Positions 16,541-25,134 of a DNA stretch of 47,899 nt are shown here, in pieces. Source of the stretch: Anaerolineales bacterium (lineage in GTDB: Bacteria > Chloroflexota > Anaerolineae > Anaerolineales > E44-bin32); NCBI GenBank assembly GCA_004376895.1, contig SOIH01000035.1, positions 1 to 47,899 of the forward strand. The letters are read 5' to 3'. The notes beneath the pieces were generated by a model, which saw only the letters and a list, made by a program, of their open reading frames with translations, was not told the origin of the DNA and searched no databases. Positions within the stretch are counted from its first letter, which is position 1. Each line of letters opens with the position of its first letter. The position numbers were made by a program, and so were the translations under genes.

Positions 16541-18015
16541 GACTCACTCAAAGGTGGAAGTAATAGTAAAGCTCGCGTACCGTATTTTAACGTTTTTTCG
16601 CCTTCTGTCGAGAAGCGCCGGGAGCGGGAGAGTTGAACTGCCTCATTGAGCGCGGCTTTTGCGAGATCGCGTTCGCCTGCAGCGAGAAGTTGTGTGGCCA
16701 GGTTCTCCAATCTCCTTGCGGCTTGTGCTGCTTGACCGAGCTCAACCTCATGGCGCGCTTTTTCCTGCATTTTGTATAAAGCGAGCATATTCAATGCGGA
16801 AGAAATCTCCTGTGGCGGAGGTTGAGGGTCGGCTTCGCTTGAGACCGGCAAGCTGATATCTAAGGGAAGTGTCTTTTTCTCGGAATCTGCAGCAAGCAGG
16901 TCCCCGCTGAGGTTGAGGTGAGCAAGCGGGATCTCGCTTGCGCCCGCAAGTGGATGGACAACAAGTTCTAGCAGAAGGCGGACCGAACCATGCCTCGGGA
17001 GATGACCAAGTGTCATTGGGAAGCTGTCACCGAGCGGCATTGGCTCAGGAAGGAGACGATAAGTCGAACGCAAATCAACCTGCTGACCTAGCGATCCATC
17101 GATTTGTAAATTTTTGACGACGATCTGGCTCAAGTTGTCGTAAATTGAATGCAGCAAGTCTGTTACAGCCCGTGGGGTGTTTAAAAAAATGACATGTCCA
17201 CCTGTTCGACTTGCGATTTCGTCTAACAGACGATCACTCCAATCGGAGCCGATTCCAACGCAGTTGATGGTGATACCTGCCGCGGCAGCTTGATCTGCAA
17301 GCTCAAGACAGAGCTCTTCATCCCCATATGTTCTCCCGTCTGTGAGAAGGACCAGATGGTTGACGCCCTCATTTGTGAATGTTTGGTGGATCTCATCCAA
17401 GCCAGTCGTCAAGCCTTGGGCGATCTCTGTGCCGCCACCGGCATGCATGAGGCTCAAACGAGCTCGGGCGGTAGCTAAGACTTTGGCCTGATCTGGCGAA
17501 ACAATAACTTCAGCACGATCGCTGAAAGCGGTGACGGAAGTGTTGTCCTCGGGTTGTAGATCTTGAAGGATTGCCAATACCGCCGATCGTACTTGGTCCA
17601 TCCGCTTGCCACTCATCGAGGTTGAACGGTCGATCACGATGCTGAGGTTAATGGGAGGCCTGATCTCCGGTAAATCTTCATTGGGGAAGACATCAAGAAG
17701 GATGTAGTGAACTTGTGGTTCACCGATCTCAAGCAAGCTATTACGGCTGTTGAGAATGTTGCAGTGGAATGGTGAAGCCGCTGCGTAGGCAACATCCGCA
17801 GCGGCTAAATCTTCATCATAAGCTGCGCGTAGATCTGGGTCGATGAGGGTTTCATATGCCTTGCTTACTTCTAGGAAGAGCTCCGTCTCACCAAGCTGGA
17901 TGTTCTTATCCGGGTGGAGTTGGTGGGCGGCTTCGCGAAAGGCGCGTCGGATTTGTTCCGATGTCGCATTCCTTGGCACTTTGAGGAGGGTATAGTAATC
18001 CTTCTCCACTGGCAC
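16537..18015 (-). CDS. J-domain/von Willebrand factor A fusion protein
   Basis: The 492-residue protein starts with a DnaJ J-domain (about 5-70), including the HPD triad at 34-36 that stimulates DnaK ATPase. A short linker and a beta region follow, then a vWA domain (about 121-290). Its MIDAS metal site is complete: Asp129-x-Ser131-x-Ser133, Thr196 (GGGTEIAQ) and Asp226 (LLTDGRTYG). The last 190 residues include a beta-sandwich like those in vWA proteins (about 300-400) and a helical C-terminus. There is no signal peptide, so it is cytosolic. The J-domain suggests that a client bound by the vWA part is handed to DnaK. The stop overlaps the FHA gene start. Confidence 0.92.
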   Translation of the reverse strand: MPVEKDYYTLLKVPRNATSEQIRRAFREAAHQLHPDKNIQLGETELFLEVSKAYETLIDPDLRAAYDEDLAAADVAYAAASPFHCNILNSRNSLLEIGEPQVHYILLDVFPNEDLPEIRPPINLSIVIDRSTSMSGKRMDQVRSAVLAILQDLQPEDNTSVTAFSDRAEVIVSPDQAKVLATARARLSLMHAGGGTEIAQGLTTGLDEIHQTFTNEGVNHLVLLTDGRTYGDEELCLELADQAAAAGITINCVGIGSDWSDRLLDEIASRTGGHVIFLNTPRAVTDLLHSIYDNLSQIVVKNLQIDGSLGQQVDLRSTYRLLPEPMPLGDSFPMTLGHLPRHGSVRLLLELVVHPLAGASEIPLAHLNLSGDLLAADSEKKTLPLDISLPVSSEADPQPPPQEISSALNMLALYKMQEKARHEVELGQAAQAARRLENLATQLLAAGERDLAKAALNEAVQLSRSRRFSTEGEKTLKYGTRALLLLPPLSES

Positions 18016-18024
18016 CTTGTTCCT

Positions 18025-18918
18025 CTAATCAGATGGAAAACGAACGATAACAACGGAGATGTTATCGGGACCACCGGCGAAGTTCGCGGCTTGGACGAGT
18101 TGCTCGCAGGCGATTTGTGGATGAGGTGCATCGTTCACGACATGCTTAATCTGGGGATCGGGTACCACGCCCCAAAGACCATCCGAGCAGAGAAGTAGAT
18201 GCCCCCCCTTCGGTGCGGCGGTGGTGAAAACATCAATTTCAAGATTTGCCCCCTGACCGATTGCACGGTACAGAACATTTCGTTGGGGATGCGATTCGGC
18301 TTCCTCAGCGGTGAGCTGACCGAGTTCCTTGAGGCGCTCAACCAACGAGTGATCCCTAGTTAGGATTTCGATTTGACCATCATTGATGGCGTAGGCGCGG
18401 CTGTCACCGACATGCCCGATCGTCAATTTTGATCCAAGCAGCAACGCCGCAGTCATTGTCGTTCCACCTCCGGGAACTTGTTCCACAACAGCGGAGTTCG
18501 CTTCCTCCAAAGCAGTATGTAGGAGTTCTTGTAGCGGGAGCATCTCGGTAGAGTTATCTAAATCGAGCATATGAAGGACTGTCTCTTCCATCAATTTTCG
18601 AGCAACGGAGCGAATGGAAACGTTGCTGGCGACCTCTCCGGCTCGATGTCCGCCCATCCCGTCAGCAACCATGAACAGGCCGAACTCAGGAAGCGGTTCA
18701 GCCCCGGCAGAATCCCCTTTGATGACCAGTTGTGCATCCTCATTATGACTTCGCTCGAGGCCAGCTGACTGGCTTGCACCAACGATGATTCGATCGTCGG
18801 GAGCGGAGCTATAAGCGCGGCTCCCCGCGGATCCTTTACCGGTCATCCGGAAGCCGGTTCCAGTCTGAGGGGGAGATGAGCCAAAAAGGCGGGAAAATAA
18901 AGTTTTCAAAAAGGTCAT
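18025..18918 (-). CDS. PP2C-family Ser/Thr protein phosphatase
   Basis: The 297-residue protein has the full set of PP2C metal-binding motifs: RSHNEDAQ, FMVADGMGGHRAGEVAS, GGGTTMTAALL, LTIGHVGDSRAYAI, LLLCSDGLWGVV and GGPDNISVVIVRF. It is soluble. The first 45 residues form a basic, Ser/Gly-rich extension before the catalytic core and may be a docking segment. It should reverse the action of the operon's Ser/Thr kinase. It lies between the kinase (35-nt gap) and the J-domain/vWA gene (9-nt gap). Confidence 0.95.
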   Translation of the reverse strand: MTFLKTLFSRLFGSSPPQTGTGFRMTGKGSAGSRAYSSAPDDRIIVGASQSAGLERSHNEDAQLVIKGDSAGAEPLPEFGLFMVADGMGGHRAGEVASNVSIRSVARKLMEETVLHMLDLDNSTEMLPLQELLHTALEEANSAVVEQVPGGGTTMTAALLLGSKLTIGHVGDSRAYAINDGQIEILTRDHSLVERLKELGQLTAEEAESHPQRNVLYRAIGQGANLEIDVFTTAAPKGGHLLLCSDGLWGVVPDPQIKHVVNDAPHPQIACEQLVQAANFAGGPDNISVVIVRFPSD

Positions 18919-18953
18919 TTATTGATATCTCATTGAAGTTTCTATTAGGTTAC

Positions 18954-20837
18954 CTACGCGATTAGAGCGTACATCTTGTGATCAGTTGAACCGATGTAAA
19001 TGACGTTATCGGAGATAAAGGGTGTTCCTGTGATTGGCCCGTCTGAATGAAACCGCCAGCGGAGCCGGCCTGTCTTATGATCCAGGCAGTATACGGAGCC
19101 GTCGACTGATCCGCAATAGATTGATCCATCATGTGCAACCGGCGAGCCTGTAACCTGGTGATCCGTTTCGTAGCGCCAAATCTCACGTGCGTGCTTTGCA
19201 TCAACGCAGTAGATATGATTATCCCCGCAACCTATGAAAAGCAGGCCATCGGAGAAGGTTGGGGATGAGATTGTTGCTCCCCGCATTCGAAAACGCCAAA
19301 TCTGCCAGCCGTTTTCTGAATCAATTGCATACATGGTCCAATCCCGAGATCCATAGTAGACAATTTCATCAACGATGATTGCAGAGGATGTGATGCCTCT
19401 CTTCGCTTTCTTTCTCCACTTCAACTCCCCTTTAAAGTTATAGCAGTAGAAATCGCCGCTCTCACAACCGAAATAGACGAGTTCATCTTGGACAAATGGT
19501 GTGGACCAGATCGCATCGTTCGCTTCAACGCGCCATGCACGGCGGCCATTCACCTGGTTTACTACATGAAGCTGTCTGTCATCGGAGCCGACGAAAATAT
19601 GCCCTTCAGATAGGGTGGGAGAGGAGCGGATTGGACCTTCAGCGTAATACGTCCAGACCAGACTACCCCGATTTGTGGTCAGTGCGTAGAGACGACCATC
19701 CTCGGAGCCAATGAAGATGACTCCATCCTCGGCTGCGGGCCGTCCGGTGATGCCGCCCTCCGTGGCATATTTCCATTGGAATTCGCCTGTCTGTTTATCT
19801 AATGCATAAAGGTTATTGTCATAGCAGCCCAGATAGACTGAACCCTCGTAGACTATAGGGGAGCCGCGAATCTCATCCTCGCATTTAAAAGACCATATCT
19901 CCTTGACCTTATCGCTCTGAGCGATCACTGCGGCGATGCTGGGCTGGCTCAGCAGACCGGTGCGCTTTGCGGCTGAGATCAAGGCTTCCTTCATGATCAT
20001 GGCGGATGGGTAGCGATCCTTGGGATCATACGCGATGGCAGTAGAGATCACGGCCTCTATTTCAGGTGAGATAAGGGGATTGATCGACCGCGCCGGTCTC
20101 TCAGCGAAAGAAAATGGCGCTTCAACGCGCGGATCTCGTTTTGTGAGAAGGTGGTGCAGCGTTGCTCCGAGGGCGTAGACGTCACCAGCTGGAGAGGCTT
20201 CACCGCGGTATTGCTCTGGTGGTGAGTATCCCTCGGTGCCGATCATCGTCCCTTTTTCACCGGGTTGAAAATTGCGGGCGATGCCGAAATCGATCAAACG
20301 CACATGGCTGTGGTGATCGATCATTACATTCGAAGGTTTAATATCTCGGAAGATGATCGGTTCGGGCTGGATATTGTGTAAATATGAGAGAACATCGCAG
20401 AGTTCGATCGCCCAACCGATGACTTGATCCTCCGGCAAGAAGTCGTTGGTTTCGGCAAGAATCGCTTCGAGATCATCACCGTCGATAAATTCCATAACCA
20501 GGTAGGACCGTCTCTTATGTGAGAAGTTATCGTAGATTGCGGGAGCTGCCGGGTGGGAGAGGGTCGCGAGAAGATCAGCCTCACGCTCAAAATTTTTCAC
20601 TACCATTTCATGCAACGATTTATCGGCGATAAGGTTCACCATCTCTTTTATGGCGACAAGCTTGGTTACGTTGGGGAAATGAAGGTCGCGCCCTTTGTAC
20701 ACAGAACTCATCCCGCCGGCGCCCAGCATACCCAGGATAAGATATCGATCTTCGAGTGTAGTGCCCGGCTGTAAACGGTCTAGGCCATCGCCCTCGCCTT
20801 GGTCGTTTTCCCCGAGCTGACGTGTTGTTCTTGGCAT
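18954..20837 (-). CDS. Ser/Thr protein kinase with C-terminal PQQ-type beta-propeller
   Basis: The 627-residue protein has a kinase domain (about 30-300): glycine loop LGAGGMSSVYKG (38-49), Lys64, catalytic FRDIKPSN (163-170, Asp165), DFG (183-185) and SPPEQY. It continues without any membrane segment into eight PQQ-like repeats of 39-40 residues (about 312-627). Each has W near its start and a YALD/YCVD-type end. Eight repeats fit an eight-bladed propeller. In most bacterial kinases of this kind the propeller is outside the membrane; here it should be cytosolic. It may bind a ligand or a partner. It is the first gene of the operon; its leader is very short (about 10 nt after the predicted start site) and lacks a clear ribosome-binding site. 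Confidence 0.95.
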   Translation of the reverse strand: MPRTTRQLGENDQGEGDGLDRLQPGTTLEDRYLILGMLGAGGMSSVYKGRDLHFPNVTKLVAIKEMVNLIADKSLHEMVVKNFEREADLLATLSHPAAPAIYDNFSHKRRSYLVMEFIDGDDLEAILAETNDFLPEDQVIGWAIELCDVLSYLHNIQPEPIIFRDIKPSNVMIDHHSHVRLIDFGIARNFQPGEKGTMIGTEGYSPPEQYRGEASPAGDVYALGATLHHLLTKRDPRVEAPFSFAERPARSINPLISPEIEAVISTAIAYDPKDRYPSAMIMKEALISAAKRTGLLSQPSIAAVIAQSDKVKEIWSFKCEDEIRGSPIVYEGSVYLGCYDNNLYALDKQTGEFQWKYATEGGITGRPAAEDGVIFIGSEDGRLYALTTNRGSLVWTYYAEGPIRSSPTLSEGHIFVGSDDRQLHVVNQVNGRRAWRVEANDAIWSTPFVQDELVYFGCESGDFYCYNFKGELKWRKKAKRGITSSAIIVDEIVYYGSRDWTMYAIDSENGWQIWRFRMRGATISSPTFSDGLLFIGCGDNHIYCVDAKHAREIWRYETDHQVTGSPVAHDGSIYCGSVDGSVYCLDHKTGRLRWRFHSDGPITGTPFISDNVIYIGSTDHKMYALIA

Positions 20838-20853
20838 AATTTATATGTTTCGG

Positions 20854-20881
20854 ATTATAGCATGAGAGACATGCGCCGCAA
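20854..20881 (-). promoter_or_regulatory. Promoter of the phospho-signalling operon with operator-like repeat
   Basis: On the minus strand TTGCGG (20881-20876) and TATAAT (20859-20854) are 16 nt apart. The spacer holds the inverted repeat GCATG-AGAGA-CATGC (20860-20874). This position would suit a repressor or a MerR-like activator. The predicted start site lies about 10 nt before the ATG at 20837, giving a nearly leaderless mRNA. Confidence 0.6.
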
Positions 20882-20947
20882 TTGTTAACAGAGCAAAACC
20901 AGTGTAGTTGTAAGCACCATGTAAGGTTTTGCCTGACTCAACAGGAT

Positions 20948-21961
20948 TTAATGCTCTCGGCTCAGAAGCTTCTGCGTAAGGCGTGCCAGCTCCGACGCGG
21001 CCGGTTCGGTCGGCTCACTTAAGTTGAGCGCCTCGAGCGCTGAATCTGTCCAGCGCTGGGTCGCCTCCTCCGCATACTCTCGCGCTCCGGATCGATTGAG
21101 AGAGGTTATCATCCTCGTTACCCGATTATCGTTGATTTCATCAGAACCCCATAATTCCTGGAAATCGTCCGAATGGTTGATTGCAAAGATGATCGGTAAA
21201 GTCTTCTTGCGGACGCGCAGGTCGTCGCCGCTGGGTTTTCCTGTGACATCTGGTGTCCCCCAAATCCCCAGCAAATCATCATGTATCTGGAATGACATTC
21301 CCAGATCATGGCCGAATTGCTGATAAAGTGCGACTTTCGATGGTTCACTATGGGCGGCGAGAGCGCCAATTTCGCAACTCGCAGCAATCAGCGCGGCCGT
21401 CTTCCCTTCGATCATCTCTAGATATTCATCCTCAGTTACTACGTCAATTTCTTCGAATTTCAGATCGAGATGCTGACCGATTGTTAAATGCAGACATGCC
21501 TTGTCAAGTTGTTTCTGGATAGAGAGGGTGGTCGCCGAGTCGTGCCCTTGCCCCTCCAGTTCGTATGTCAGAAGGTGGGCTAATGCGAATAGCGCGTCTC
21601 CGGTGTTCGTCGCTTGAGCGATACCCCAACGTTTCCAAACCGTCTCACGCCCTCTACGTGTTTCACTTCTATCTTCGATATCGTCATGTAGGAGAGAGAA
21701 GTTATGAATCCACTCGATTGCAACGGCAGCGGGGAGGGCAGATTGCCAATTGCCGCCAGCGGCATCGCAGCATAGAAGCGATAGCAAAGGTCGTAGACGT
21801 TTTCCTCGGCTTGCATCAGGGGTAATCCAACCAAGATGGTAGCTTACCATTTGAACGAGGAGAGCTGTACTTTTGGCTTCCAGGCTGGAGAGCGAGGCCT
21901 TTAAATGTGCTTCGATTCTTGCTTGCATCGTCTCGATATACGCGCCTGGCCTGGTACTCAT
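20948..21961 (-). CDS. Polyprenyl diphosphate synthase (GGPP synthase-like)
   Basis: The 337-residue trans-prenyltransferase starts at ATG 21961, which overlaps the IPP isomerase stop (ATGA) and has AAGGA 9 nt upstream. An earlier in-frame GTG at 21979 is less likely. The first aspartate-rich motif is [13 protein letters not shown]. The second is HDDLLGIWG, so the usual final Asp of DDxxD is Gly, as in some bacterial members. It condenses IPP with allylic diphosphates to make C15-C20 or longer chains for quinones or carotenoids; chain length is not certain. It is cotranscribed with fni, which supplies the allylic substrate. Confidence 0.92.
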   Translation of the reverse strand: MSTRPGAYIETMQARIEAHLKASLSSLEAKSTALLVQMVSYHLGWITPDASRGKRLRPLLSLLCCDAAGGNWQSALPAAVAIEWIHNFSLLHDDIEDRSETRRGRETVWKRWGIAQATNTGDALFALAHLLTYELEGQGHDSATTLSIQKQLDKACLHLTIGQHLDLKFEEIDVVTEDEYLEMIEGKTAALIAASCEIGALAAHSEPSKVALYQQFGHDLGMSFQIHDDLLGIWGTPDVTGKPSGDDLRVRKKTLPIIFAINHSDDFQELWGSDEINDNRVTRMITSLNRSGAREYAEEATQRWTDSALEALNLSEPTEPAASELARLTQKLLSREH

Positions 21962-23010
21962 GCGCTGGGTTCCTTCCACATCTTGGCGGAACGCAGAGCC
22001 GGGATCTCAGGTGCTCCAGTAGCGAACATACTTAATCTAATCTGAGCTTCGATCTGTTCGATATGCGCAATTACTGCCTCGGTGGATTTGATCGCTGCCT
22101 TGAGCAGCGGTCCGGCCATGCCGCCGAGGTCGGCGCCAAGCGCAAGACACTTTGCAACTTCGATCCCGCTTCTCAATCCACCTGAAGCGATTAATGGAAT
22201 ATCTGGAAGTGCTTCACGAACCTCAATAATCGCATCAGCTGTAGGAATTCCCCAGTCGATAAATGCGGCTGCGATTGCAGCCCTCTCGGGTGACTTTGTG
22301 CGATGCATCTCGACTTGAGACCACGAAGTTCCACCAGCCCCGGCGACATCGATCGCTGCGACGCCTGTTTCCACCAAGCGCACTGCAGCCTCTTTTGAAA
22401 GTCCCCATCCGACCTCTTTGACGATAACGGGCACCGGTAATTTTCGACAAATATCGCTGATCTTTTCTAGAAGGCCAGCGAAACGAGTGTCTCCCTCCGG
22501 TTGCAAGGCCTCCTGCAGCGGGTTTAGGTGCAAAATGAGCGCATCTGCCTCTAGCATCTCGACCGCTCGCTCACACTCATGGATGCCGTACCCGTAATTT
22601 AATTGAACTGCTCCGAGATTCGCAAAGAGGAGGATGTCGGGGGCGTACTGTCGTAGATTCATCCCTGCTGCGAGTGCAGGTTCTTCGATCACAGCGCGTT
22701 GGGAGCCTGCCCCCATCGCTATCCCTTTTTCCTGCGCAGCCTCGGCCAGGGAAACATTGATTTTATCTGCTTGTTTTGTCCCTCCGGTCATCGATGAAAT
22801 CAATAGGGGCGCGTCTAAGCGCTTCGCCATGAAAGTCGCCTGCAAATCAATCTCCGAAAGATCGATCTCGGGGATTGCGTTGTGGACAAAATGATAGCGC
22901 TCAAGACCGGTTCTCAAACTGGATTGAACTTCCTCGTTAAGGTTGATGAGGATGTGATCCGATTTTCTGTTTGAAGTTGGCGTAACTTTACTCATAGACA
23001 GGTGTTCCAT
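21958..23010 (-). CDS. fni: Isopentenyl-diphosphate delta-isomerase, type 2 (FMN-dependent)
   Basis: The 350-residue TIM-barrel enzyme interconverts IPP and DMAPP using reduced FMN and Mg2+. Visible motifs are [14 protein letters not shown] at the start, [76 protein letters not shown] and IASGGLRSG. Length and motifs match the type 2 enzyme, unrelated to the Nudix-type isomerase. ATG 23010 lies only about 8 nt from the predicted transcription start; ATG 22995 is an alternative with a slightly longer leader. It overlaps the polyprenyl synthase by 4 nt. Confidence 0.96.
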   Translation of the reverse strand: MEHLSMSKVTPTSNRKSDHILINLNEEVQSSLRTGLERYHFVHNAIPEIDLSEIDLQATFMAKRLDAPLLISSMTGGTKQADKINVSLAEAAQEKGIAMGAGSQRAVIEEPALAAGMNLRQYAPDILLFANLGAVQLNYGYGIHECERAVEMLEADALILHLNPLQEALQPEGDTRFAGLLEKISDICRKLPVPVIVKEVGWGLSKEAAVRLVETGVAAIDVAGAGGTSWSQVEMHRTKSPERAAIAAAFIDWGIPTADAIIEVREALPDIPLIASGGLRSGIEVAKCLALGADLGGMAGPLLKAAIKSTEAVIAHIEQIEAQIRLSMFATGAPEIPALRSAKMWKEPSA

Positions 23011-23024
23011 GCAGTGAGAATGCC

Positions 23025-23054
23025 ATCATAGCAAGTGTAAGAGGCACATGTCAA
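23025..23054 (-). promoter_or_regulatory. fni promoter
   Basis: On the minus strand TTGACA (23054-23049) and TATGAT (23030-23025) are separated by 18 nt. The -35 box is a perfect consensus match and lies one base from the -35 box of the divergent acpP promoter. Confidence 0.7.
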
Positions 23055-23055
23055 C

Positions 23056-23085
23056 TTGCAGCACCATCGGTGCCTCGATTACAAT
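23056..23085 (+). promoter_or_regulatory. acpP promoter
   Basis: TTGCAG (23056-23061) and TACAAT (23080-23085) have an 18-nt spacer. A strong ribosome-binding site AAAGGAGG (23107-23114) precedes the ATG at 23121. Confidence 0.65.
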
Positions 23086-23120
23086 GCAACGGGCCGTAAC
23101 GGAATAAAAGGAGGCGAACT

Positions 23121-23357
23121 ATGGCGGAAACCTTTGAGGATGTCAGGAACATCATTGTCGAGCTCTTAGGAGTGGATGCTGGAAAGGTCGTACCCGAGGC
23201 GAAATTCCGTGAGGATCTCGAAGCCGACTCTCTGGATTTGGTTGAGTTAATCATGGCCTTCGAGGAGAAATTCGGTGGTGAAATCTCCGACGAAGATGCG
23301 CAGAAGATTACCAGCGTTGGTGAAGCAGTCACATATATCGATGAGAAAATGAAGTAA
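23121..23357 (+). CDS. acpP: Acyl carrier protein
   Basis: The 78-residue acidic four-helix protein has the phosphopantetheine attachment site [18 protein letters not shown] with Ser37. It carries acyl chains between enzymes of type II fatty-acid synthesis, two of whose partners (fabF, plsX) lie at 43726-46001. It stands alone here with its own promoter, ribosome-binding site and strong terminator. Confidence 0.97.
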   Translation: MAETFEDVRNIIVELLGVDAGKVVPEAKFREDLEADSLDLVELIMAFEEKFGGEISDEDAQKITSVGEAVTYIDEKMK

Positions 23358-23386
23358 GTCCGGATCATCTGTTAAGTTTATTTAAT

Positions 23387-23412
23387 CGGGCCGGCTTTCC
23401 CGGCCCGTTTTT
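23387..23412 (+). terminator. Rho-independent terminator of acpP
   Basis: CGGGCCGG (23387-23394) and CCGGCCCG (23400-23407) form a perfect 8-bp GC stem with a 5-nt loop, followed by TTTTT (23408-23412). Confidence 0.93.
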
Positions 23413-23431
23413 GATTCCTTGGATTATGGGA

Positions 23432-24628
23432 TTAAGGTTTCTTCGATTTTGGCTTCGACCGCTTTGGTTTCTTTACCTTCGACGGACCGGCTTTCGAGTG
23501 CCTGGTAAGTAAACGGTTTATCTCTTTCTCCTCATCGATTTGAGAAGAAAGGTAGTCATCGATAAAGCCGGATCTGCGCAACCGCAGTGCCATCTTGGCG
23601 ATTTTCTCCACATCGTTTGCTTCAGCCTTTTCCCGTCCGTCTGCCACGGCATGAGCTCGAGTAGCTTCAAAGAGGGTAATCTCGGCTCGAAGCGAATGGA
23701 TCCCTAAGTCTTCGATTAAATGAAGCCCGAACTCTTGCGCCTCTTTCGTAAGTTCAACATTTGGAAGAGCTGCCCTTGCAGATTGCAGTTCCTCGCAGAC
23801 TTGCATGATGACCTCTTCATAATCAGCGATCACTTGACGGGGATTACTGCGATGAGCGATGGATCGGCGATACGCCTCTAGGCGTTCTTTGGGATTATCC
23901 AAACCACGTACAACCAGGCGCAAGCCGAAACGATCGAGGATCTGTGGACGCAGGCGGCCTTCTTCTGGATTCATCGACCCGATTAATACAAACCGGGCGC
24001 GGTAGGTGGCGCTGAGCGTTCCGCGATGGAGTGTGTAGATCCCTTGTGCAGAAGCGTCGAGGACGGCGTTAACAAGGTCGTCATCAAGTAAATTAACTTC
24101 ATCGACATATAAGATATTTTTATCCGCTCGAGCGAGAATACCGCGGTTTAGGCGCAGGCGTTTTTGCACAGCAGCACGTTCATCGATTCCCCCAACAACA
24201 TCCTCAAGTCGAGCGTTTAGAGGGAGTTCTATTAACCGCACCCGATCCATGTAGGTGAGTGGATCGCCCTCGGCGAAGCGTCGAGCGCAGTCCGCGCATA
24301 CCGCGTCCATACCGCCCGTAGTGATGTCTTCTGGAAGACAACCGTATGGGCAACGACTTCTTGAGACCTCAGGGAGTAAGTCTGACAGGCTCCTGACCGC
24401 GGTTGTCTTACCAGTCCCACGAGGGCCAACAAGCAGAACACCACCAATATTGGGATTAATAAGCGCCAGCAGCAACGCTAATTTCATCTCCTGTTGGGCC
24501 ACGATTGCCAGGAAGGGGAAGGGAAGGTGTTCCGCCAGCCCCATATCTTCTGGCGGTGGAGTCTCGAGGAATCGTTTCGCTCCTGCTTGAGCCAGAAGGT
24601 CGGTTAGGGTTTCAATCTTCCTTGTCAA
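23432..24628 (-). CDS. Magnesium-chelatase subunit I-like AAA+ ATPase
   Basis: The 398-residue ATPase has Walker A GPRGTGKTT (68-76), Walker B ILYVDEVNLLDDDL, the GIYTLHRGTLSATYRARFVLIGSMNPEEG segment and arginine-finger regions of the BchI/ChlI family. A cysteine-rich insert (CPYGC...CADC) lies between about 92 and 119. The tail is very basic (alternating Lys/Pro/Ser), unlike catalytic chelatases. No partner BchD or BchH gene and no other pigment genes are nearby, so it is more likely a MoxR-like or cobalt/insertase-type chaperone. The start is TTG 24628, with GGAG 8 nt upstream, overlapping the thioesterase stop (TTGA). Confidence 0.88.
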   Translation of the reverse strand: MTRKIETLTDLLAQAGAKRFLETPPPEDMGLAEHLPFPFLAIVAQQEMKLALLLALINPNIGGVLLVGPRGTGKTTAVRSLSDLLPEVSRSRCPYGCLPEDITTGGMDAVCADCARRFAEGDPLTYMDRVRLIELPLNARLEDVVGGIDERAAVQKRLRLNRGILARADKNILYVDEVNLLDDDLVNAVLDASAQGIYTLHRGTLSATYRARFVLIGSMNPEEGRLRPQILDRFGLRLVVRGLDNPKERLEAYRRSIAHRSNPRQVIADYEEVIMQVCEELQSARAALPNVELTKEAQEFGLHLIEDLGIHSLRAEITLFEATRAHAVADGREKAEANDVEKIAKMALRLRRSGFIDDYLSSQIDEEKEINRLLTRHSKAGPSKVKKPKRSKPKSKKP

Positions 24629-25134
24629 AGCTGCGGCTCCTCGGAACTCTTTCGTTGAGAGAGCCGGTACGCCTGTCGCTTCTCACCCTCAGACATTCGC
24701 TTTTTTTCAGCGTCGGTTTCGGCAATGAGCTTGGAGATCGGGGTCGGATGCCCTTGTTCGTCCAGGGCGACGTAAACCAGGTAGGCAGTGTTGGTGTAGG
24801 TTCTCTCTCCGCTGATGGGATTTTCGGCAAGGACCTGAACTCTGGTTTCCATGGATGTGTTTCCTACATAGGTCACCTCCGCATTCAGGATCACCAGGTC
24901 ACCGATTCGAATTGGTTTATGAAATGCCATCTGATCTATGGCGATAGTGACGACACGGCATTGTGCATGCCGCATAGCTGCGAGCGCACCGGCTTCATCG
25001 ACGAGCTTCATAATCCAGCCGCCGTGCACATCACCGCGAAGGTTAGCTTGAACCGGCAGCATCAATTGGCTTAGCGTTACCCGTGAGGATTGAACAGTTT
25101 TTGAGCCGAGAGGAGATTTCAAAGGATCGCTCAA
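24625..25134 (-). CDS. Acyl-CoA thioesterase, hotdog fold (YciA/BACH type)
   Basis: The 169-residue single-domain hotdog protein has LPVQANLRGDVHGGWIMKLVDEAGALAAMRHA, the substrate and catalytic segment of the YciA/cytosolic acyl-CoA hydrolase family. VVTIAIDQMAFHKPIRIGDLVIL follows, then VQVLAENPISGERTYTNTAYLVYVAL. It should hydrolyse acyl-CoA to acid and CoA as an oligomer. It overlaps both neighbours by 4 nt. Confidence 0.93.
   Translation of the reverse strand: MSDPLKSPLGSKTVQSSRVTLSQLMLPVQANLRGDVHGGWIMKLVDEAGALAAMRHAQCRVVTIAIDQMAFHKPIRIGDLVILNAEVTYVGNTSMETRVQVLAENPISGERTYTNTAYLVYVALDEQGHPTPISKLIAETDAEKKRMSEGEKRQAYRLSQRKSSEEPQL

Noticed and set aside
23432-24628. Evidence for bacteriochlorophyll synthesis
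   Set aside because: The ATPase alone is not enough; no chelatase partners or pigment genes occur in the window.
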